Source: an uncultured marine group I thaumarchaeote (GTDB lineage: Archaea; Thermoproteota; Nitrososphaeria; Nitrososphaerales; Nitrosopumilaceae). From it: a stretch of DNA of 64,000 bases. Below the pieces are notes generated by a model, which saw only the letters and a list, made by a program, of their open reading frames with translations, searched no databases and was not told the DNA's origin. Shown here piece by piece: positions 8,597 through 17,985 of the stretch. The DNA is taken from NCBI GenBank assembly GCA_902514275.1, contig CABXQD010000001.1, forward strand, positions 1 through 64,000, given 5' to 3'. Each line of letters starts with the position of its first letter. The first letter of the stretch is position 1. The translations under genes and the position numbers were made by a program.

Positions 8597-10309
8597 TTAA
8601 AATAAGTGGTATAATCTTCCTAAAGATAATTTTGTTGCAGGATTGGTTGTAGTAATTTTTCCGTCAACTTTTACCTCATAAGTTTCTGGATTCACATTAA
8701 TTTCTGGCGTTGCATTGTTGTACAACATGTCCTTCTTTCCAATAGAACGACAATTTTTTACCGCAACCAATTTTTTATTACAATTAATTTTTTCTTGCAT
8801 TCCATTATCTAATGCTAATTGAGATGTAAAAATTACAGATGTTGATTGTACTGCTTTACCTAATGATCCAAACATAGGTCGATATAATACTGGTTCAGTA
8901 GTTGGAATAGATGCATTTGGGTCGCCCATCAAAGAATAAGCAATGAATCCACCTTTGATTATCATTTTAGGTTTTACACCAAAAAATTGTGGAGACCAAA
9001 TTACAATATCAGCTAATCTTCCAGGCTGTAAACTTCCAACATAATTAGAAATTCCATGTGTAATAGCAGGATTAATTGTGATTTTTGCGATGTATCGTTT
9101 TACTCTGAAATTATCATTTTCAGAATTATCTTCAGGTAAACTTCCAGTCATTTTTTTCATTTTATCTGCAGTTTGCCAATTTCTTGTAGTAACTTCTCCA
9201 ACTCTTCCCATTGCTTGACTATCTGATGACATCATACTAAGAACTCCAATATCATGCAAAACATCCTCTGCAGCAATTGTTTCTCCTCTTATTCTAGATT
9301 CCGCAAATGAAATATCTTCAGGTACTGATGAATTGAGATGGTGACAAACCATCATCATATCAAGGTGTTCTGCTAATGTATTTACAGTAAATGGACGTGT
9401 CGGGTTTGTTGAAGATGGAAGAATATTAGGTTCACTTGCAACTTTTAAGATATCTGGAGCATGTCCACCACCTGCACCTTCAGTATGATAAGTATGGATT
9501 GTTCTACCTGCAATTGCTGCAATTGTATCATTTACAAATCCACATTCATTTAGTGTATCAGTATGTATAGCAACTTGAGTATCAGTTTTATCAGCTACAT
9601 TCAACGCAGAATTAATCGTTGCAGGGGTTGTCCCCCAATCTTCATGTAATTTTAATCCACAAGCTCCAGCTTCAACTTGTTCAAATAATGCAGGTTCAAG
9701 AGAATCATTTCCTTTTGCAAGAAAACCAAAATTCATTGGAAAATCATCTACAGATTCAATCATTCTATGAATATTCCATTTTCCAGGAGTACATGTTGTA
9801 GCATTAGTTCCATCAGCAGGACCAGTTCCACCGCCAATCATGGTTGTGGTTCCATTACAAATTGCATGTGTTGCTTGCTGTGGAGAAATAAAATGAATAT
9901 GGGAATCAATTGTACCAGGAGTACAAATTGTATTTTCTCCAGCAATAATTTCAGTATTAGATGAAATAATCATATCTATATCATCAGCAATATTTGGATT
10001 CCCAGCATTTCCTACACCTACAATTTTTCCATCCTTTACACCAATGTCAGCTTTGATAATTCCTAAAACAGGATCTAAAATTATTGCATTTGTAATAACT
10101 AAATCAAGTGATTCATCTCTAGATACACCACTAGCTTGTCCCATTCCATCTCGAATACTTTTCCCACCGCCAAATACAGATTCATCACCGTATTTGATCA
10201 AATCTTTTTCAATTTCAATAATTAAATCAGTATCAGCAAGACGAACTTTATCTCCAGTTGTAGGGCCAAACAAATCAGCATAATTTTTTCTAGAAATATT
10301 TAGAGTCAT
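8597..10309 (-). CDS. ureC: Urease subunit alpha (catalytic)
   Basis: A 570-residue catalytic subunit that hydrolyses urea to ammonia and carbamate with a bi-nickel centre. All ligands can be placed: His137 and His139 (DSHIHF), carbamylated Lys220 with His222 (CGLKLHED), His249, His275 ([11 protein letters not shown]), the flap Cys322-His323 (VCHHLN), and Asp363. The numbering is shifted by three from the Klebsiella enzyme. Full length and intact residues suggest an active enzyme. It overlaps ureB by 4 bp (ATGA), so translation is coupled. In an ammonia oxidiser the product feeds both energy metabolism and assimilation. Confidence 0.98.
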   Translation of the reverse strand: MTLNISRKNYADLFGPTTGDKVRLADTDLIIEIEKDLIKYGDESVFGGGKSIRDGMGQASGVSRDESLDLVITNAIILDPVLGIIKADIGVKDGKIVGVGNAGNPNIADDIDMIISSNTEIIAGENTICTPGTIDSHIHFISPQQATHAICNGTTTMIGGGTGPADGTNATTCTPGKWNIHRMIESVDDFPMNFGFLAKGNDSLEPALFEQVEAGACGLKLHEDWGTTPATINSALNVADKTDTQVAIHTDTLNECGFVNDTIAAIAGRTIHTYHTEGAGGGHAPDILKVASEPNILPSSTNPTRPFTVNTLAEHLDMMMVCHHLNSSVPEDISFAESRIRGETIAAEDVLHDIGVLSMMSSDSQAMGRVGEVTTRNWQTADKMKKMTGSLPEDNSENDNFRVKRYIAKITINPAITHGISNYVGSLQPGRLADIVIWSPQFFGVKPKMIIKGGFIAYSLMGDPNASIPTTEPVLYRPMFGSLGKAVQSTSVIFTSQLALDNGMQEKINCNKKLVAVKNCRSIGKKDMLYNNATPEINVNPETYEVKVDGKITTTNPATKLSLGRLYHLF

Positions 10310-10674
10310 AATTCCATTCCTCGAAATCCTTGTTCTTTTGCTTTAGAAAATGCTTCATTTTGTTTTTCTGATAATGGACCATTAACTAATCCACTAAATC
10401 CATAAACAATTCTTTTTCCAGAAAATTCTGTTAATTCTATTTTTTTACTATCTCCAGGCTCAAATCTTATAGAAGTTCCAGCTGCAATGTTCAGATGAAA
10501 TCCATAAGATTTTCTTCTTGGAAATTCTAATGCTTTATTCACTTCAAAAAAATGTGCATGAGATCCAACTTGAATTGGTCTATCACCAGTATTTTGAACA
10601 TCTAAGGTGATTGTTATTTTTTCAGTATTTGCAATTATTGGTTCTTCAGATAAAAAATATTCTCCAGGAATCAT
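10306..10674 (-). CDS. ureB: Urease subunit beta
   Basis: A 122-residue structural subunit from the ATG at 10674. The [13 protein letters not shown] opening matches the usual UreB N-terminus, and [22 protein letters not shown] and YGFSGLVNG are family motifs. An in-frame GTG at 10686 would overlap ureA but adds four residues not typical of the family. It starts 2 bp after the ureA stop and overlaps ureC by 4 bp. Subunits alpha, beta and gamma are separate genes here, as in most bacteria. Confidence 0.96.
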   Translation of the reverse strand: MIPGEYFLSEEPIIANTEKITITLDVQNTGDRPIQVGSHAHFFEVNKALEFPRRKSYGFHLNIAAGTSIRFEPGDSKKIELTEFSGKRIVYGFSGLVNGPLSEKQNEAFSKAKEQGFRGMEL

Positions 10675-10675
10675 T

Positions 10676-10981
10676 TTAGTTTTCACCTATGGGATCATGA
10701 ACAGTAACTAATTTGGTACCATCATCAAAAGTAGCTTCAACTTGTATGGAATGAATTAATTCTGGAACACCTGGCAATACTTGATCTTTTTTCAAAACTT
10801 GTTTTCCAGAACTCATTAATTCTGGAACAGATCTTCCATCTCTTGCACCTTCTAGTATATGATCAGAAAGAATTGCTACAGCTTCAGGATGATTTAATTT
10901 TAATCCACGACCCTGTCTTTTACGTGCTAATTCTGCAGCAACAAAAATATTTAATTTTTCAATTTCTCTAGGTGTAAGCAT
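10676..10981 (-). CDS. ureA: Urease subunit gamma
   Basis: A 101-residue structural subunit. It opens [13 protein letters not shown] and contains the family segments [18 protein letters not shown] and [11 protein letters not shown]. An in-frame TTG at 10984 precedes the ATG at 10981; a TATA box centred about 28 bp upstream of the ATG supports the ATG and a nearly leaderless message. It is first in the ureABC operon and is divergent from ureEFGD. Confidence 0.96.
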   Translation of the reverse strand: MLTPREIEKLNIFVAAELARKRQGRGLKLNHPEAVAILSDHILEGARDGRSVPELMSSGKQVLKKDQVLPGVPELIHSIQVEATFDDGTKLVTVHDPIGEN

Positions 10982-11005
10982 CAATGATTAAAGTATTCAA
11001 TTACT

Positions 11006-11013
11006 GTATATAA
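11006..11013 (-). promoter_or_regulatory. TATA box of the ureABC operon
   Basis: On the minus strand TTATATAC lies 25-32 bp upstream of the ureA ATG at 10981, the normal archaeal distance to a transcription start at or just before the start codon. The 85-bp region between ureA and ureE must also hold the ureE promoter in the other direction. AT-rich words (AATTAAAAAGATAA) are present there, but no equally clear box. Confidence 0.55.
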
Positions 11014-11066
11014 TAATTAAAAAGATAATTACCAAAGGATTACCTTATGAAAATAAGACAATAATC

Positions 11067-11540
11067 ATGATTAACATTAATTCAGTATTAGGAAATATTT
11101 TCAAAGAAACTAGTTTAAGAAATGAAAATTTTGAAGAAATAAAGATTTCACGAGTTGATTTAGAAAAAAGAATTCTACGAAAAAAAACAGATTCCGGTAT
11201 AGATATCGGAATAAATCTAGATTCAGGAGTAAAACTTCAACATGGAGATGTTATTGGAAATGATGAAGTAAAAATTGTTATTAAACAAATGCCTGAACAA
11301 GTAATTTCAGTAAAATTAAAAGAAAATGATCAAAATATAGCCATTTTATTAGGTCATATTATTGGAAATAGGCATAGACCAATTGAATTAAAGGAAAAAT
11401 CAATTGTGTTTCCAATTCAAGAAGATTCAGAATTAGAAATATTTCAAAGATTATTTAAAGAAATTATAGACCATATTGAATTAAAAATAGAAAAAGCTAT
11501 ATTTTTGCCTCATACTAGTGCTGATGTACATGAACACTGA
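11067..11540 (+). CDS. ureE: Urease accessory protein UreE (nickel metallochaperone)
   Basis: A 157-residue UreE that delivers nickel to the urease assembly complex. The N-terminal domain is beta-rich (RVDLEKRILRKKTDSG, LQHGDVI). The C-terminal domain has the GHIIGNRHRPIE motif near residues 90-101, including the central metal-binding His. A short His-containing tail (HTSADVHEH) may bind extra nickel. It is the first gene of the plus-strand accessory operon ureEFGD and overlaps ureF. Confidence 0.93.
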   Translation: MININSVLGNIFKETSLRNENFEEIKISRVDLEKRILRKKTDSGIDIGINLDSGVKLQHGDVIGNDEVKIVIKQMPEQVISVKLKENDQNIAILLGHIIGNRHRPIELKEKSIVFPIQEDSELEIFQRLFKEIIDHIELKIEKAIFLPHTSADVHEH

Positions 11541-12231
11541 TGAAATTAATGAAGAACTTGCAGTTATGCAACTTTCAGATTCATTTTTTCCTACCGGTCT
11601 TTATTCAACATCAAATGGTTTAGAATTCCTTTTTTCAAAAAATGAGATTAAAGGAATAGAAGATATTAAAAAAATGATTAGAGTGAATATTGAACAACAA
11701 ATAGGACCTTCAGATTGTGTTGCACTTGAGAATGCACTTGAGAATGCTGAAAAGAAGAATTTTGAAGAAATAATCCAAGCAGATGAAATGGCATTTATTA
11801 TGAAACCAATAAAAGAGATTAGAAAAGCATCAACTAATTCAGGAATTCAATTAATTAAATGTGTTTCAGAATTTGTAAAAAATAATGATATTTTAAATGA
11901 ATATGAAAAAGCTATCAAAGAAAAAAAGGTACATGGAATATTTCCAGTAGCATTTGCAATATGTTGCCATGCATTACAAATAAGAAAAGAAAAAAGTCTT
12001 ACAATGCTACTATATGGTTTTACAGTAAGCGTAATAGGAGCAGCTTTAAGATTAGGATTAATTCAGCATTTAGAAGGTCAAAGAATTCTTCATGAAGTAA
12101 AACCAATTATTATTCAAACTCTAAAACAAAATTCCAATAAATCACTTTCTGACATGTGGCAATTTGCACCACAATTTGATATAATTCAAATGTCACATGA
12201 AAAAATGGATTCTAAAATGTTTATTACATAA
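11530..12231 (+). CDS. ureF: Urease accessory protein UreF
   Basis: An all-helical protein of about 233 residues that bridges UreD and UreG in the urease activation complex. Family motifs are LSDSFFPTGLYSTSNGLE near the N-terminus and HGIFPVAFA plus a helical C-terminal half (SVIGAALRLGLIQHLEGQ). Starts at GTG 11518, ATG 11524 and ATG 11530 are all in frame and inside the ureE end; I use the last, since MNTDEINEELAVMQLSDS gives the usual spacing. The overlap of 11-23 bp with ureE implies coupled translation. Confidence 0.93.
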   Translation: MNTDEINEELAVMQLSDSFFPTGLYSTSNGLEFLFSKNEIKGIEDIKKMIRVNIEQQIGPSDCVALENALENAEKKNFEEIIQADEMAFIMKPIKEIRKASTNSGIQLIKCVSEFVKNNDILNEYEKAIKEKKVHGIFPVAFAICCHALQIRKEKSLTMLLYGFTVSVIGAALRLGLIQHLEGQRILHEVKPIIIQTLKQNSNKSLSDMWQFAPQFDIIQMSHEKMDSKMFIT

Positions 12232-12248
12232 AAATTAATTTTGGCTTT

Positions 12249-12911
12249 ATGACTCACATTCCACGAATTGGTATTGGAGGACCTGTAGGTTCTGGAAAAA
12301 GTATGTTAATTGAACGTCTTGTGCCTGTATTAGCTGAAATTGGTTACAGTATCAGTATTATCTCAAATGATGTAATCTCAAAAGAAGACGCTGATCGAAT
12401 CAGAAATAATTTATCTACAAAAAAAGGATTATTACCAGAAAATATGGTTATTGGACTTGCTACAGGAGGTTGTCCGCACACTGCAGTAAGAGAGGATCCA
12501 TCAATGAATCTTGCAATAATAGAAGAAATGGAAGACAATCATCCAGAATTGGATTTAATTATAATTGAAAGTGGAGGAGATAATATTACTACAACATTTA
12601 GTCCAATTCTTGCAGATTATTTTATTTACATAATTGATGTTGCTGGTGGAGATAAATATCCTAGAAAAGGAGGATTAGGAATTACAAATTGTGATCTTTT
12701 AGTAATTAATAAAATTGATCTTGCAGAATTAGTTGGGGCAAATTTAGAAATTATGAGAACAGATGCTGAAAAATTAAGAAAAGAAAAACCGTTTGAATTT
12801 ATTAATTGTAAAACAGATCAAGGTATTAAAAAAATTGCAGAGCATATTATTCATGATTTACTGTTAGATTCTCAGCCAAAATCAATTCATTTAGAAAAAA
12901 ATAAGATTTGA
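12249..12911 (+). CDS. ureG: Urease accessory GTPase UreG
   Basis: A 220-residue SIMIBI-class GTPase that drives nickel insertion into urease. Visible motifs are the P-loop GGPVGSGKS at 10-18, the nickel-binding Cys-Pro-His in TGGCPHTAVREDPS near 76-89, ESGGDN (Walker B/switch region) and the guanine-specificity motif NKIDL. Length and motifs are complete. It is spaced 17 bp after ureF and overlaps the region of the ureD start. Confidence 0.97.
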   Translation: MTHIPRIGIGGPVGSGKSMLIERLVPVLAEIGYSISIISNDVISKEDADRIRNNLSTKKGLLPENMVIGLATGGCPHTAVREDPSMNLAIIEEMEDNHPELDLIIIESGGDNITTTFSPILADYFIYIIDVAGGDKYPRKGGLGITNCDLLVINKIDLAELVGANLEIMRTDAEKLRKEKPFEFINCKTDQGIKKIAEHIIHDLLLDSQPKSIHLEKNKI

Positions 12912-12916
12912 ATAAT

Positions 12917-13831
12917 ATGAAAATAATTTCAGAACAAATTCCAGAAGAGATAGAAAAATATAATTTAAAAATAAAACAATTAGAAGTTGGGAAATCAGGT
13001 AAAGTTGGAATTTTAGATATAGAATTAAAAGAAAATAAGGAATTAAAAACAGTAATTACAAAACAATATTCTCAAGTACCTTTACAAATTCAACGGGCAA
13101 TATATCCTGAAAATTCATTACCAGGTATGGCATATTTGTATATTATTTCACCTTCAGGAGGAATTTTGCAAGGAGATAGATATAGAACAGATATCACATT
13201 GAAAAATAATGCAATTAGTCACATAACAACTCAAGGTGCAACAAGAATCTATAGTATGAATTCAAATTCGGCATCACAAATAGTAAACATTACACTAGAT
13301 GAAAATTGTTATTTAGAATATATTCCAGATCAAATAATTCCATATCAAAATTCCAGATATTATCAAAAAGTAAATTTGAACATACATGATGATGCAACAG
13401 TCATTTATTCAGAAATTTTAACTCCTGGAAGAGTAGCAATGAAAGAAATTTTTGATTATGATATTTGTTATCTTAGAACGTATTGTAAAAATCAAAATAA
13501 TAAATTTCGATGCCTGGAAAATATGAAAATAGAGCCTAAAAGTCAGAATTTGAAGACTGAAGGAATTTTAGGTAAATTTGACATTGTAGGAACAGTCTAC
13601 ATATTAACAAAGAAAGAAGACGTCATAAAACTTGAGAGTAAAATTAGTAATAATTTAGAACAATTTAATGATATTTCGATAGGAACGTCAATTTTACCAA
13701 ATGATTCTGGCATTATTGTTAAAATTTTAGGAAATAATACGGAAAATATTTTTGAAATAATTTACAAACTTGTAAAAATTATGAGAAAAGAAATTTTAGG
13801 TGCAGAATTTACTAAAATAAGGAAAAATTAG
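12917..13831 (+). CDS. ureD: Urease accessory protein UreD/UreH
   Basis: About 304 residues. UreD is the scaffold that binds apo-urease and recruits UreF and UreG. The central region matches the family: LYIISPSGGILQGDRY, ITTQGATRIYS, YLEYIPDQIIPYQNSRY and EILTPGRVAM. A TTG at 12908 overlapping the ureG stop is in frame; the ATG at 12917 is also possible and is used here. It closes the accessory operon, completing all factors needed for urease maturation. Its end overlaps the convergent nickel permease gene by 20 bp. Confidence 0.93.
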   Translation: MKIISEQIPEEIEKYNLKIKQLEVGKSGKVGILDIELKENKELKTVITKQYSQVPLQIQRAIYPENSLPGMAYLYIISPSGGILQGDRYRTDITLKNNAISHITTQGATRIYSMNSNSASQIVNITLDENCYLEYIPDQIIPYQNSRYYQKVNLNIHDDATVIYSEILTPGRVAMKEIFDYDICYLRTYCKNQNNKFRCLENMKIEPKSQNLKTEGILGKFDIVGTVYILTKKEDVIKLESKISNNLEQFNDISIGTSILPNDSGIIVKILGNNTENIFEIIYKLVKIMRKEILGAEFTKIRKN

Positions 13832-14567
13832 TTAATCCAATCTGTAAAAATATAATTGATCCAAGAATTATAGTAACTACTCCCGTAATATTTCTAAATA
13901 ATTTATTTAATAATTTGGTTTTTGAAAAAAAAGCAAAAGGCAATCCAATTAATCCACTTACAATACTCATTCCAATAATAGAACCAAAACCAAATAGTAA
14001 AAAGAACATCAAAGATGTTTCTATATTATCAAAATACATTGTAGTTAACGCAATAACACTTCCACTTCCAGCAAGACCATGAATTAATCCAATTAGATAA
14101 GATTTGTGTCCATGATTATGTTCAGAAGTATTATGATCATGAGCATCATAATGGATATGACCGTCAGAATGAGTGTGAGGATGTCTATGTTTAATTTTTA
14201 AAAAATTTTTATTTTTGAGAGTAATTATACCAAGGAAAATTAACATTCCACCTACTATCAATTCAAATCTAGAAAAAAGTTCATTCTGAATTGAAATTGC
14301 CAAAAATGAAGAAAATAAACCAATAGTAACAATTGTTGTGGTGTGTCCTGCACCCCAAAATATTCCAATGAAAGAAGATTTTGTGAATGTAGATTTTATA
14401 ATATTTTTTTTAGAATATTTCTTAGATTTGAGTAATTGTGTGCCTACAGAAGCTATATGATCAGGCTCAAAAGCATGTAAAATACCTAAAAGAAATCCAG
14501 CCCCTATCATAAAAGCAGGTGTAATATTTTCTACATCAAAAATTAAATTATAAAGCAAATTTTCCAT
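13812..14567 (-). CDS. Nickel/cobalt transporter (HX4DH-type permease)
   Basis: A 251-residue membrane protein with about six helices. The second hydrophobic segment contains HAFEPDH, the HX4DH metal-selectivity signature of nickel/cobalt permeases. A cytoplasmic loop near residues 130-155 is very His-rich (HRHPHTHSDGHIHYDAHDHN), a probable metal-sensing or storage segment also seen in RcnA-like and UreH-like proteins. The position directly against ureD strongly suggests nickel supply for urease. Direction (import rather than export) is inferred from context. It overlaps the ureD 3' end by 20 bp tail-to-tail. Confidence 0.88.
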   Translation of the reverse strand: MENLLYNLIFDVENITPAFMIGAGFLLGILHAFEPDHIASVGTQLLKSKKYSKKNIIKSTFTKSSFIGIFWGAGHTTTIVTIGLFSSFLAISIQNELFSRFELIVGGMLIFLGIITLKNKNFLKIKHRHPHTHSDGHIHYDAHDHNTSEHNHGHKSYLIGLIHGLAGSGSVIALTTMYFDNIETSLMFFLLFGFGSIIGMSIVSGLIGLPFAFFSKTKLLNKLFRNITGVVTIILGSIIFLQIGLTNFSLF

Positions 14568-14649
14568 ATTACAAATTAAATCAAAAATGAAAGTATAAAG
14601 ATTTCAAACAAAATTTTTCAATATATACTAAACATTTGCTAAAAATCAT

Positions 14650-14657
14650 TATAAATA
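14650..14657 (+). promoter_or_regulatory. TATA box of the 115-residue orphan gene
   Basis: TATAAATA lies 19-26 bp upstream of the ATG at 14676, a nearly ideal archaeal TATA box giving a leaderless or very short-leader transcript. This is the main support for the reality of the gene that follows. Confidence 0.5.
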
Positions 14658-14675
14658 ATTTAGACTAGGTAAATT

Positions 14676-15023
14676 ATGATTCATATAAAATATTCTATTT
14701 TTAAAAATGAACAAAATTTAGATAGTAATGAAATACAAGTAAGTAATCACAAAGAGAATACTTTCAAAACAATTTATCAAATTATTAATCAAAAAATCAT
14801 TAAAAAACAAACAATAAATTTAGAACAATTAGTAATATTTTGTAGTTTTAAAATAATAAAAAAAATTAAAAATAAAACGAATTATGAAAAAACGCAAAAA
14901 GAATCAAATGAACAATTTCTAAAAAATAAAGATTGTGTAAATAATTTTAAAAATTTTAAAACCATGACAATTGAAATAATGGTAGATAATCTTCCTAAGA
15001 ATATAATTAGATTTTCAGCATAA
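14676..15023 (+). CDS. Hypothetical protein between urease and transporter genes
   Basis: A 115-residue, Lys/Asn/Ile-rich protein with no family I recognise. It has no signal peptide or membrane helix. The middle is lysine-rich (LVIFCSFKIIKKIKNKTNYE) and there are only two cysteines. A strong TATA box precedes it, which argues for expression, but the amino acid make-up is close to that of translated AT-rich DNA. It converges on the second SSS transporter gene with a 9-bp gap. It may be a lineage-specific gene, or a short transcript with another function. Confidence 0.4.
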   Translation: MIHIKYSIFKNEQNLDSNEIQVSNHKENTFKTIYQIINQKIIKKQTINLEQLVIFCSFKIIKKIKNKTNYEKTQKESNEQFLKNKDCVNNFKNFKTMTIEIMVDNLPKNIIRFSA

Positions 15024-15032
15024 AAATAATTA

Positions 15033-17348
15033 TTAATCAATAAAAACAACAGGTTTGGTAGTAAGATCTATCACTTGTTGAGAAACATTACCCATTGAAG
15101 AATTAGATTTTCCAATTCCAATTTTACCCATAATTATCATATCTACATTCAATTTATCTGCAAGTTCTACTATTTTTGTAGATGGCTTTCCAAGCTTTAC
15201 AATACGTTTGTAATCATTAAGTTGTTTTGGAACAACTATACTTCTTAGAATTAATTTTCCTTCTTCTTGAATTTGAGAAGATAAATTTTCATCAATATTT
15301 TCATCCTCCTCATCTGTCCATTCAATAACATGTAACAAGTAAATTCTAACTCTAGTTATTCCTTTGAACAAATAACTAGAATGATGTAATGCACGTAAAG
15401 AGCTTGCAGAACCATCTACAGGCACAAGAACACGCATTATAGGCATATCTTTAGATATTTTATTATCAAATTCATAGGAATTTTCTGTTGCGATGTCATC
15501 TTCAACATTTACTTTGTGAATTATTTCAGCAATACTTTTTCGAGCTTCAATTAGAGGTAAAATAATTAACACAACTGCAGCAGCGGATGCCCAAACTATT
15601 GCAAGAGAGATCCAAAGGAAAAAGGATTGTTCATTGAATACATAATCTGTTAAGACAAATGTTGCAGGCCAGACTATTACAAAGAAAATAGATATAGAAA
15701 AACCAATTTTTAAGCAAAAATTAAGAGAACGTTTTAGATACTCTTCATCAGTATCCCGTTTTAACATAGAACGAACCTTATCATCAACTACAAGGATCTT
15801 TTGATGCATTATTCCAAAATCAAAGTTTTCAGATTTAATTAAACTACCAAATATAGTAATTAAGAGACCAGTAAGAATTGATGCAATATTTCCATACAGT
15901 AATGGAATTTGATTTCCAGTTGAAACTAGAGTTATTTCTCCAAACATAGAATTTGCAGTAAATAACCAAATTGTAATTCCACAAATTAAACCAATTATAG
16001 CACCAGCAGTTGCTGCAATTCTATGTGTCTTTTTCCACAAGATTGCAAATGAAATTGGAGCAACAGCAGAACCGATCATTATACCCATCATCAAATATAC
16101 ATATTGTAGACTAACTCCTGATTGGTACAACACTAATGTCAAAAATCCCATTCCAATTCCAAATACCAGAATAGTAATTCTCGATACTCTAATTAATTCA
16201 CGACCAGTTGCAGAAGGTTTTAGGTAAGTACGAAAAACATCATAAGTTACTAAAGATGAAACACTCACTAATTGTGATGAACCAGCAGCAGTTACAGCAG
16301 TAAACAAAATTGATAGAATTAAGATAGCACCAAAATCACCCATCAGATTTGCTGCAGTAGTTGGAGCAACTAATCCTAAGCCTATATCATTTTCTGTAAG
16401 CGTAACACCAGTAGCAATTGCAGCTAATCCCAAAGTAGTTGCAAGTGTAAATGGAATTGCAAACCATGCTAATCCACCAATAATAAATCCACCAGTAGCA
16501 GCTTTAGGTCTAGCAGCAATTGCACGTTGCCAATAGGATTGATCTACAAAGACAGTACCAAAGTTTCCGACAATATTGATTACACCAAAAATTAATGCAC
16601 CAATTGATGCTAAAGTAAGATAAGTTCCAAAAGCATTTCCCTCAACTGGTTGTAAAATAGATGCTTGAGTTAATTTTTCATACATTCCAGATATTCCACC
16701 AATTTCAGGATTTATGAAATAAATTGAAGTTACAAAAATTAAAACGACAACAAAAATAAATGAAGTATTAAGATATTCTGCAAAAAATGTTGCTTTTAAC
16801 CCACCAAAAATTGTGTAAACGATAATACATACTGGAATCAAAAATGCTGCTAGTGTAATATCAACACCAGTTAATGAATTAATTACTGCAGCACCTCCCA
16901 AAAGAAGCATTGCAGTTACAATAGTATTAGTCATTAAACCAAAAGCTAAGAAAACTTTGTGAGGATGTTTACCAAATCTCACATACAACATCTCAGGAAA
17001 AGTATGAGTCATTGGAGCTTTTCGTTTTAATTCAATTGCGAGAATTGCAAATAAAATTACTTGAATAGATGCTCCAGCTGCGTACCAAAATGCACCACCC
17101 ATTCCAAATTCATAAGTTACAGTAGATGATTGTAGTAAAGTTGCAGCCCATGTCCATGCTGAGACAATTGAAGACGCAATTAATCCTGTTTTTATTGTTC
17201 TTCCAGCAGTGTAAAACCATTCGGATGTTTTTCGAGTTCCAAGCCATTTTGTTTCAGCCTTTACCATTAAAATTACAGATAATGATAAAATTACGCCAAC
17301 GCCTACCAAAAGTAGGTATCCAAGATTTTCTGGTAAGATCGTACTCAA
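15033..17348 (-). CDS. SSS-family (urea-type) symporter fused to a universal stress protein domain
   Basis: A 771-residue protein. Residues 1 to about 610 form an SSS transporter closely similar to the one at 6515-8527: they share GAFWYAAGASIQV, LKRKAPMTHTFPEML, GGLKATFFAEYLNT and QSYWQRAIAA. From residue 638 (MRVLVPVDGSASSLRAL) to the end is a universal stress protein (UspA) domain with the ATP-site pattern MGKIGIGKSNSSMGNVS near 740-755. This suggests transport gated or tuned by nucleotide binding in the cytoplasm. The first copy lacks this domain. An Lrp/AsnC-like regulator gene is divergent from it with an 85-bp gap. Urea transport is inferred. Confidence 0.88.
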   Translation of the reverse strand: MSTILPENLGYLLLVGVGVILSLSVILMVKAETKWLGTRKTSEWFYTAGRTIKTGLIASSIVSAWTWAATLLQSSTVTYEFGMGGAFWYAAGASIQVILFAILAIELKRKAPMTHTFPEMLYVRFGKHPHKVFLAFGLMTNTIVTAMLLLGGAAVINSLTGVDITLAAFLIPVCIIVYTIFGGLKATFFAEYLNTSFIFVVVLIFVTSIYFINPEIGGISGMYEKLTQASILQPVEGNAFGTYLTLASIGALIFGVINIVGNFGTVFVDQSYWQRAIAARPKAATGGFIIGGLAWFAIPFTLATTLGLAAIATGVTLTENDIGLGLVAPTTAANLMGDFGAILILSILFTAVTAAGSSQLVSVSSLVTYDVFRTYLKPSATGRELIRVSRITILVFGIGMGFLTLVLYQSGVSLQYVYLMMGIMIGSAVAPISFAILWKKTHRIAATAGAIIGLICGITIWLFTANSMFGEITLVSTGNQIPLLYGNIASILTGLLITIFGSLIKSENFDFGIMHQKILVVDDKVRSMLKRDTDEEYLKRSLNFCLKIGFSISIFFVIVWPATFVLTDYVFNEQSFFLWISLAIVWASAAAVVLIILPLIEARKSIAEIIHKVNVEDDIATENSYEFDNKISKDMPIMRVLVPVDGSASSLRALHHSSYLFKGITRVRIYLLHVIEWTDEEDENIDENLSSQIQEEGKLILRSIVVPKQLNDYKRIVKLGKPSTKIVELADKLNVDMIIMGKIGIGKSNSSMGNVSQQVIDLTTKPVVFID

Positions 17349-17445
17349 AGTACTAAGAAGACAATTGACTAATATTAAAATAAAAATATCAATCCTGGGG
17401 AAAATGTTTAAAGATTTTAAATAGATCTTAGGGGTGTATATTGCA

Positions 17446-17985
17446 ATGGTTGATCATATTGATGAAATTATTATTTCAGCATTATCTCAAGATTCTAAAC
17501 AAAGTACATTTGAGATATGGGATTTTTTGAAAAAATTCAAAATTAATTTAACAGAAGAAGAAATTGAATCAAGAATTTCAAAATTAGAATCTGATAAAGT
17601 TATTCAAGGATATACAATTAAAATTGATGCAAAGAAAATTCCTCATAAAGTTATACGAGTAGATCTTGTAACATTTAGAACATCACAATCTTTACCCAAA
17701 CGAATGGAAGGTTTGAAAAAATATCTTAATGATGCACCATTTGTGTTATTTTCAGGTAAAACAAGAGGAGGATATGATTGGATTACAATTAAGTCATTTT
17801 TGTCAAATGATATGGCAGATGAAGAAAATGATATTTACCGAAATTTATTTGGAGATATTATTCAAACATATGAAGTGTATGACTTTGTTCCACAAACAGA
17901 TGCATCATTATATGCATTAGTATATACTGAAAAGGAGTACAAAGAATTTCTCAAAGAATGGGCTCCGCCATTTATTGGAAATTAA
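17446..17985 (+). CDS. Lrp/AsnC-like transcriptional regulator
   Basis: About 179 residues. The N-terminal 55 residues form a likely winged helix (IDEIIISALSQDSKQSTFEI, with EEEIESRISKLESDKVIQGY), the AsnC pattern in which the second half reads as a recognition helix and wing. The rest is an alpha/beta ligand domain of unclear type. A GTG at 17434 is in frame, but an AGGGGTG ribosome site about 9 bp before the ATG at 17446 and a TATA-like TTTTAAAT about 27 bp upstream favour the ATG. Divergence from the SSS-USP transporter gene suggests it may regulate that gene. Confidence 0.7.
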   Translation: MVDHIDEIIISALSQDSKQSTFEIWDFLKKFKINLTEEEIESRISKLESDKVIQGYTIKIDAKKIPHKVIRVDLVTFRTSQSLPKRMEGLKKYLNDAPFVLFSGKTRGGYDWITIKSFLSNDMADEENDIYRNLFGDIIQTYEVYDFVPQTDASLYALVYTEKEYKEFLKEWAPPFIGN

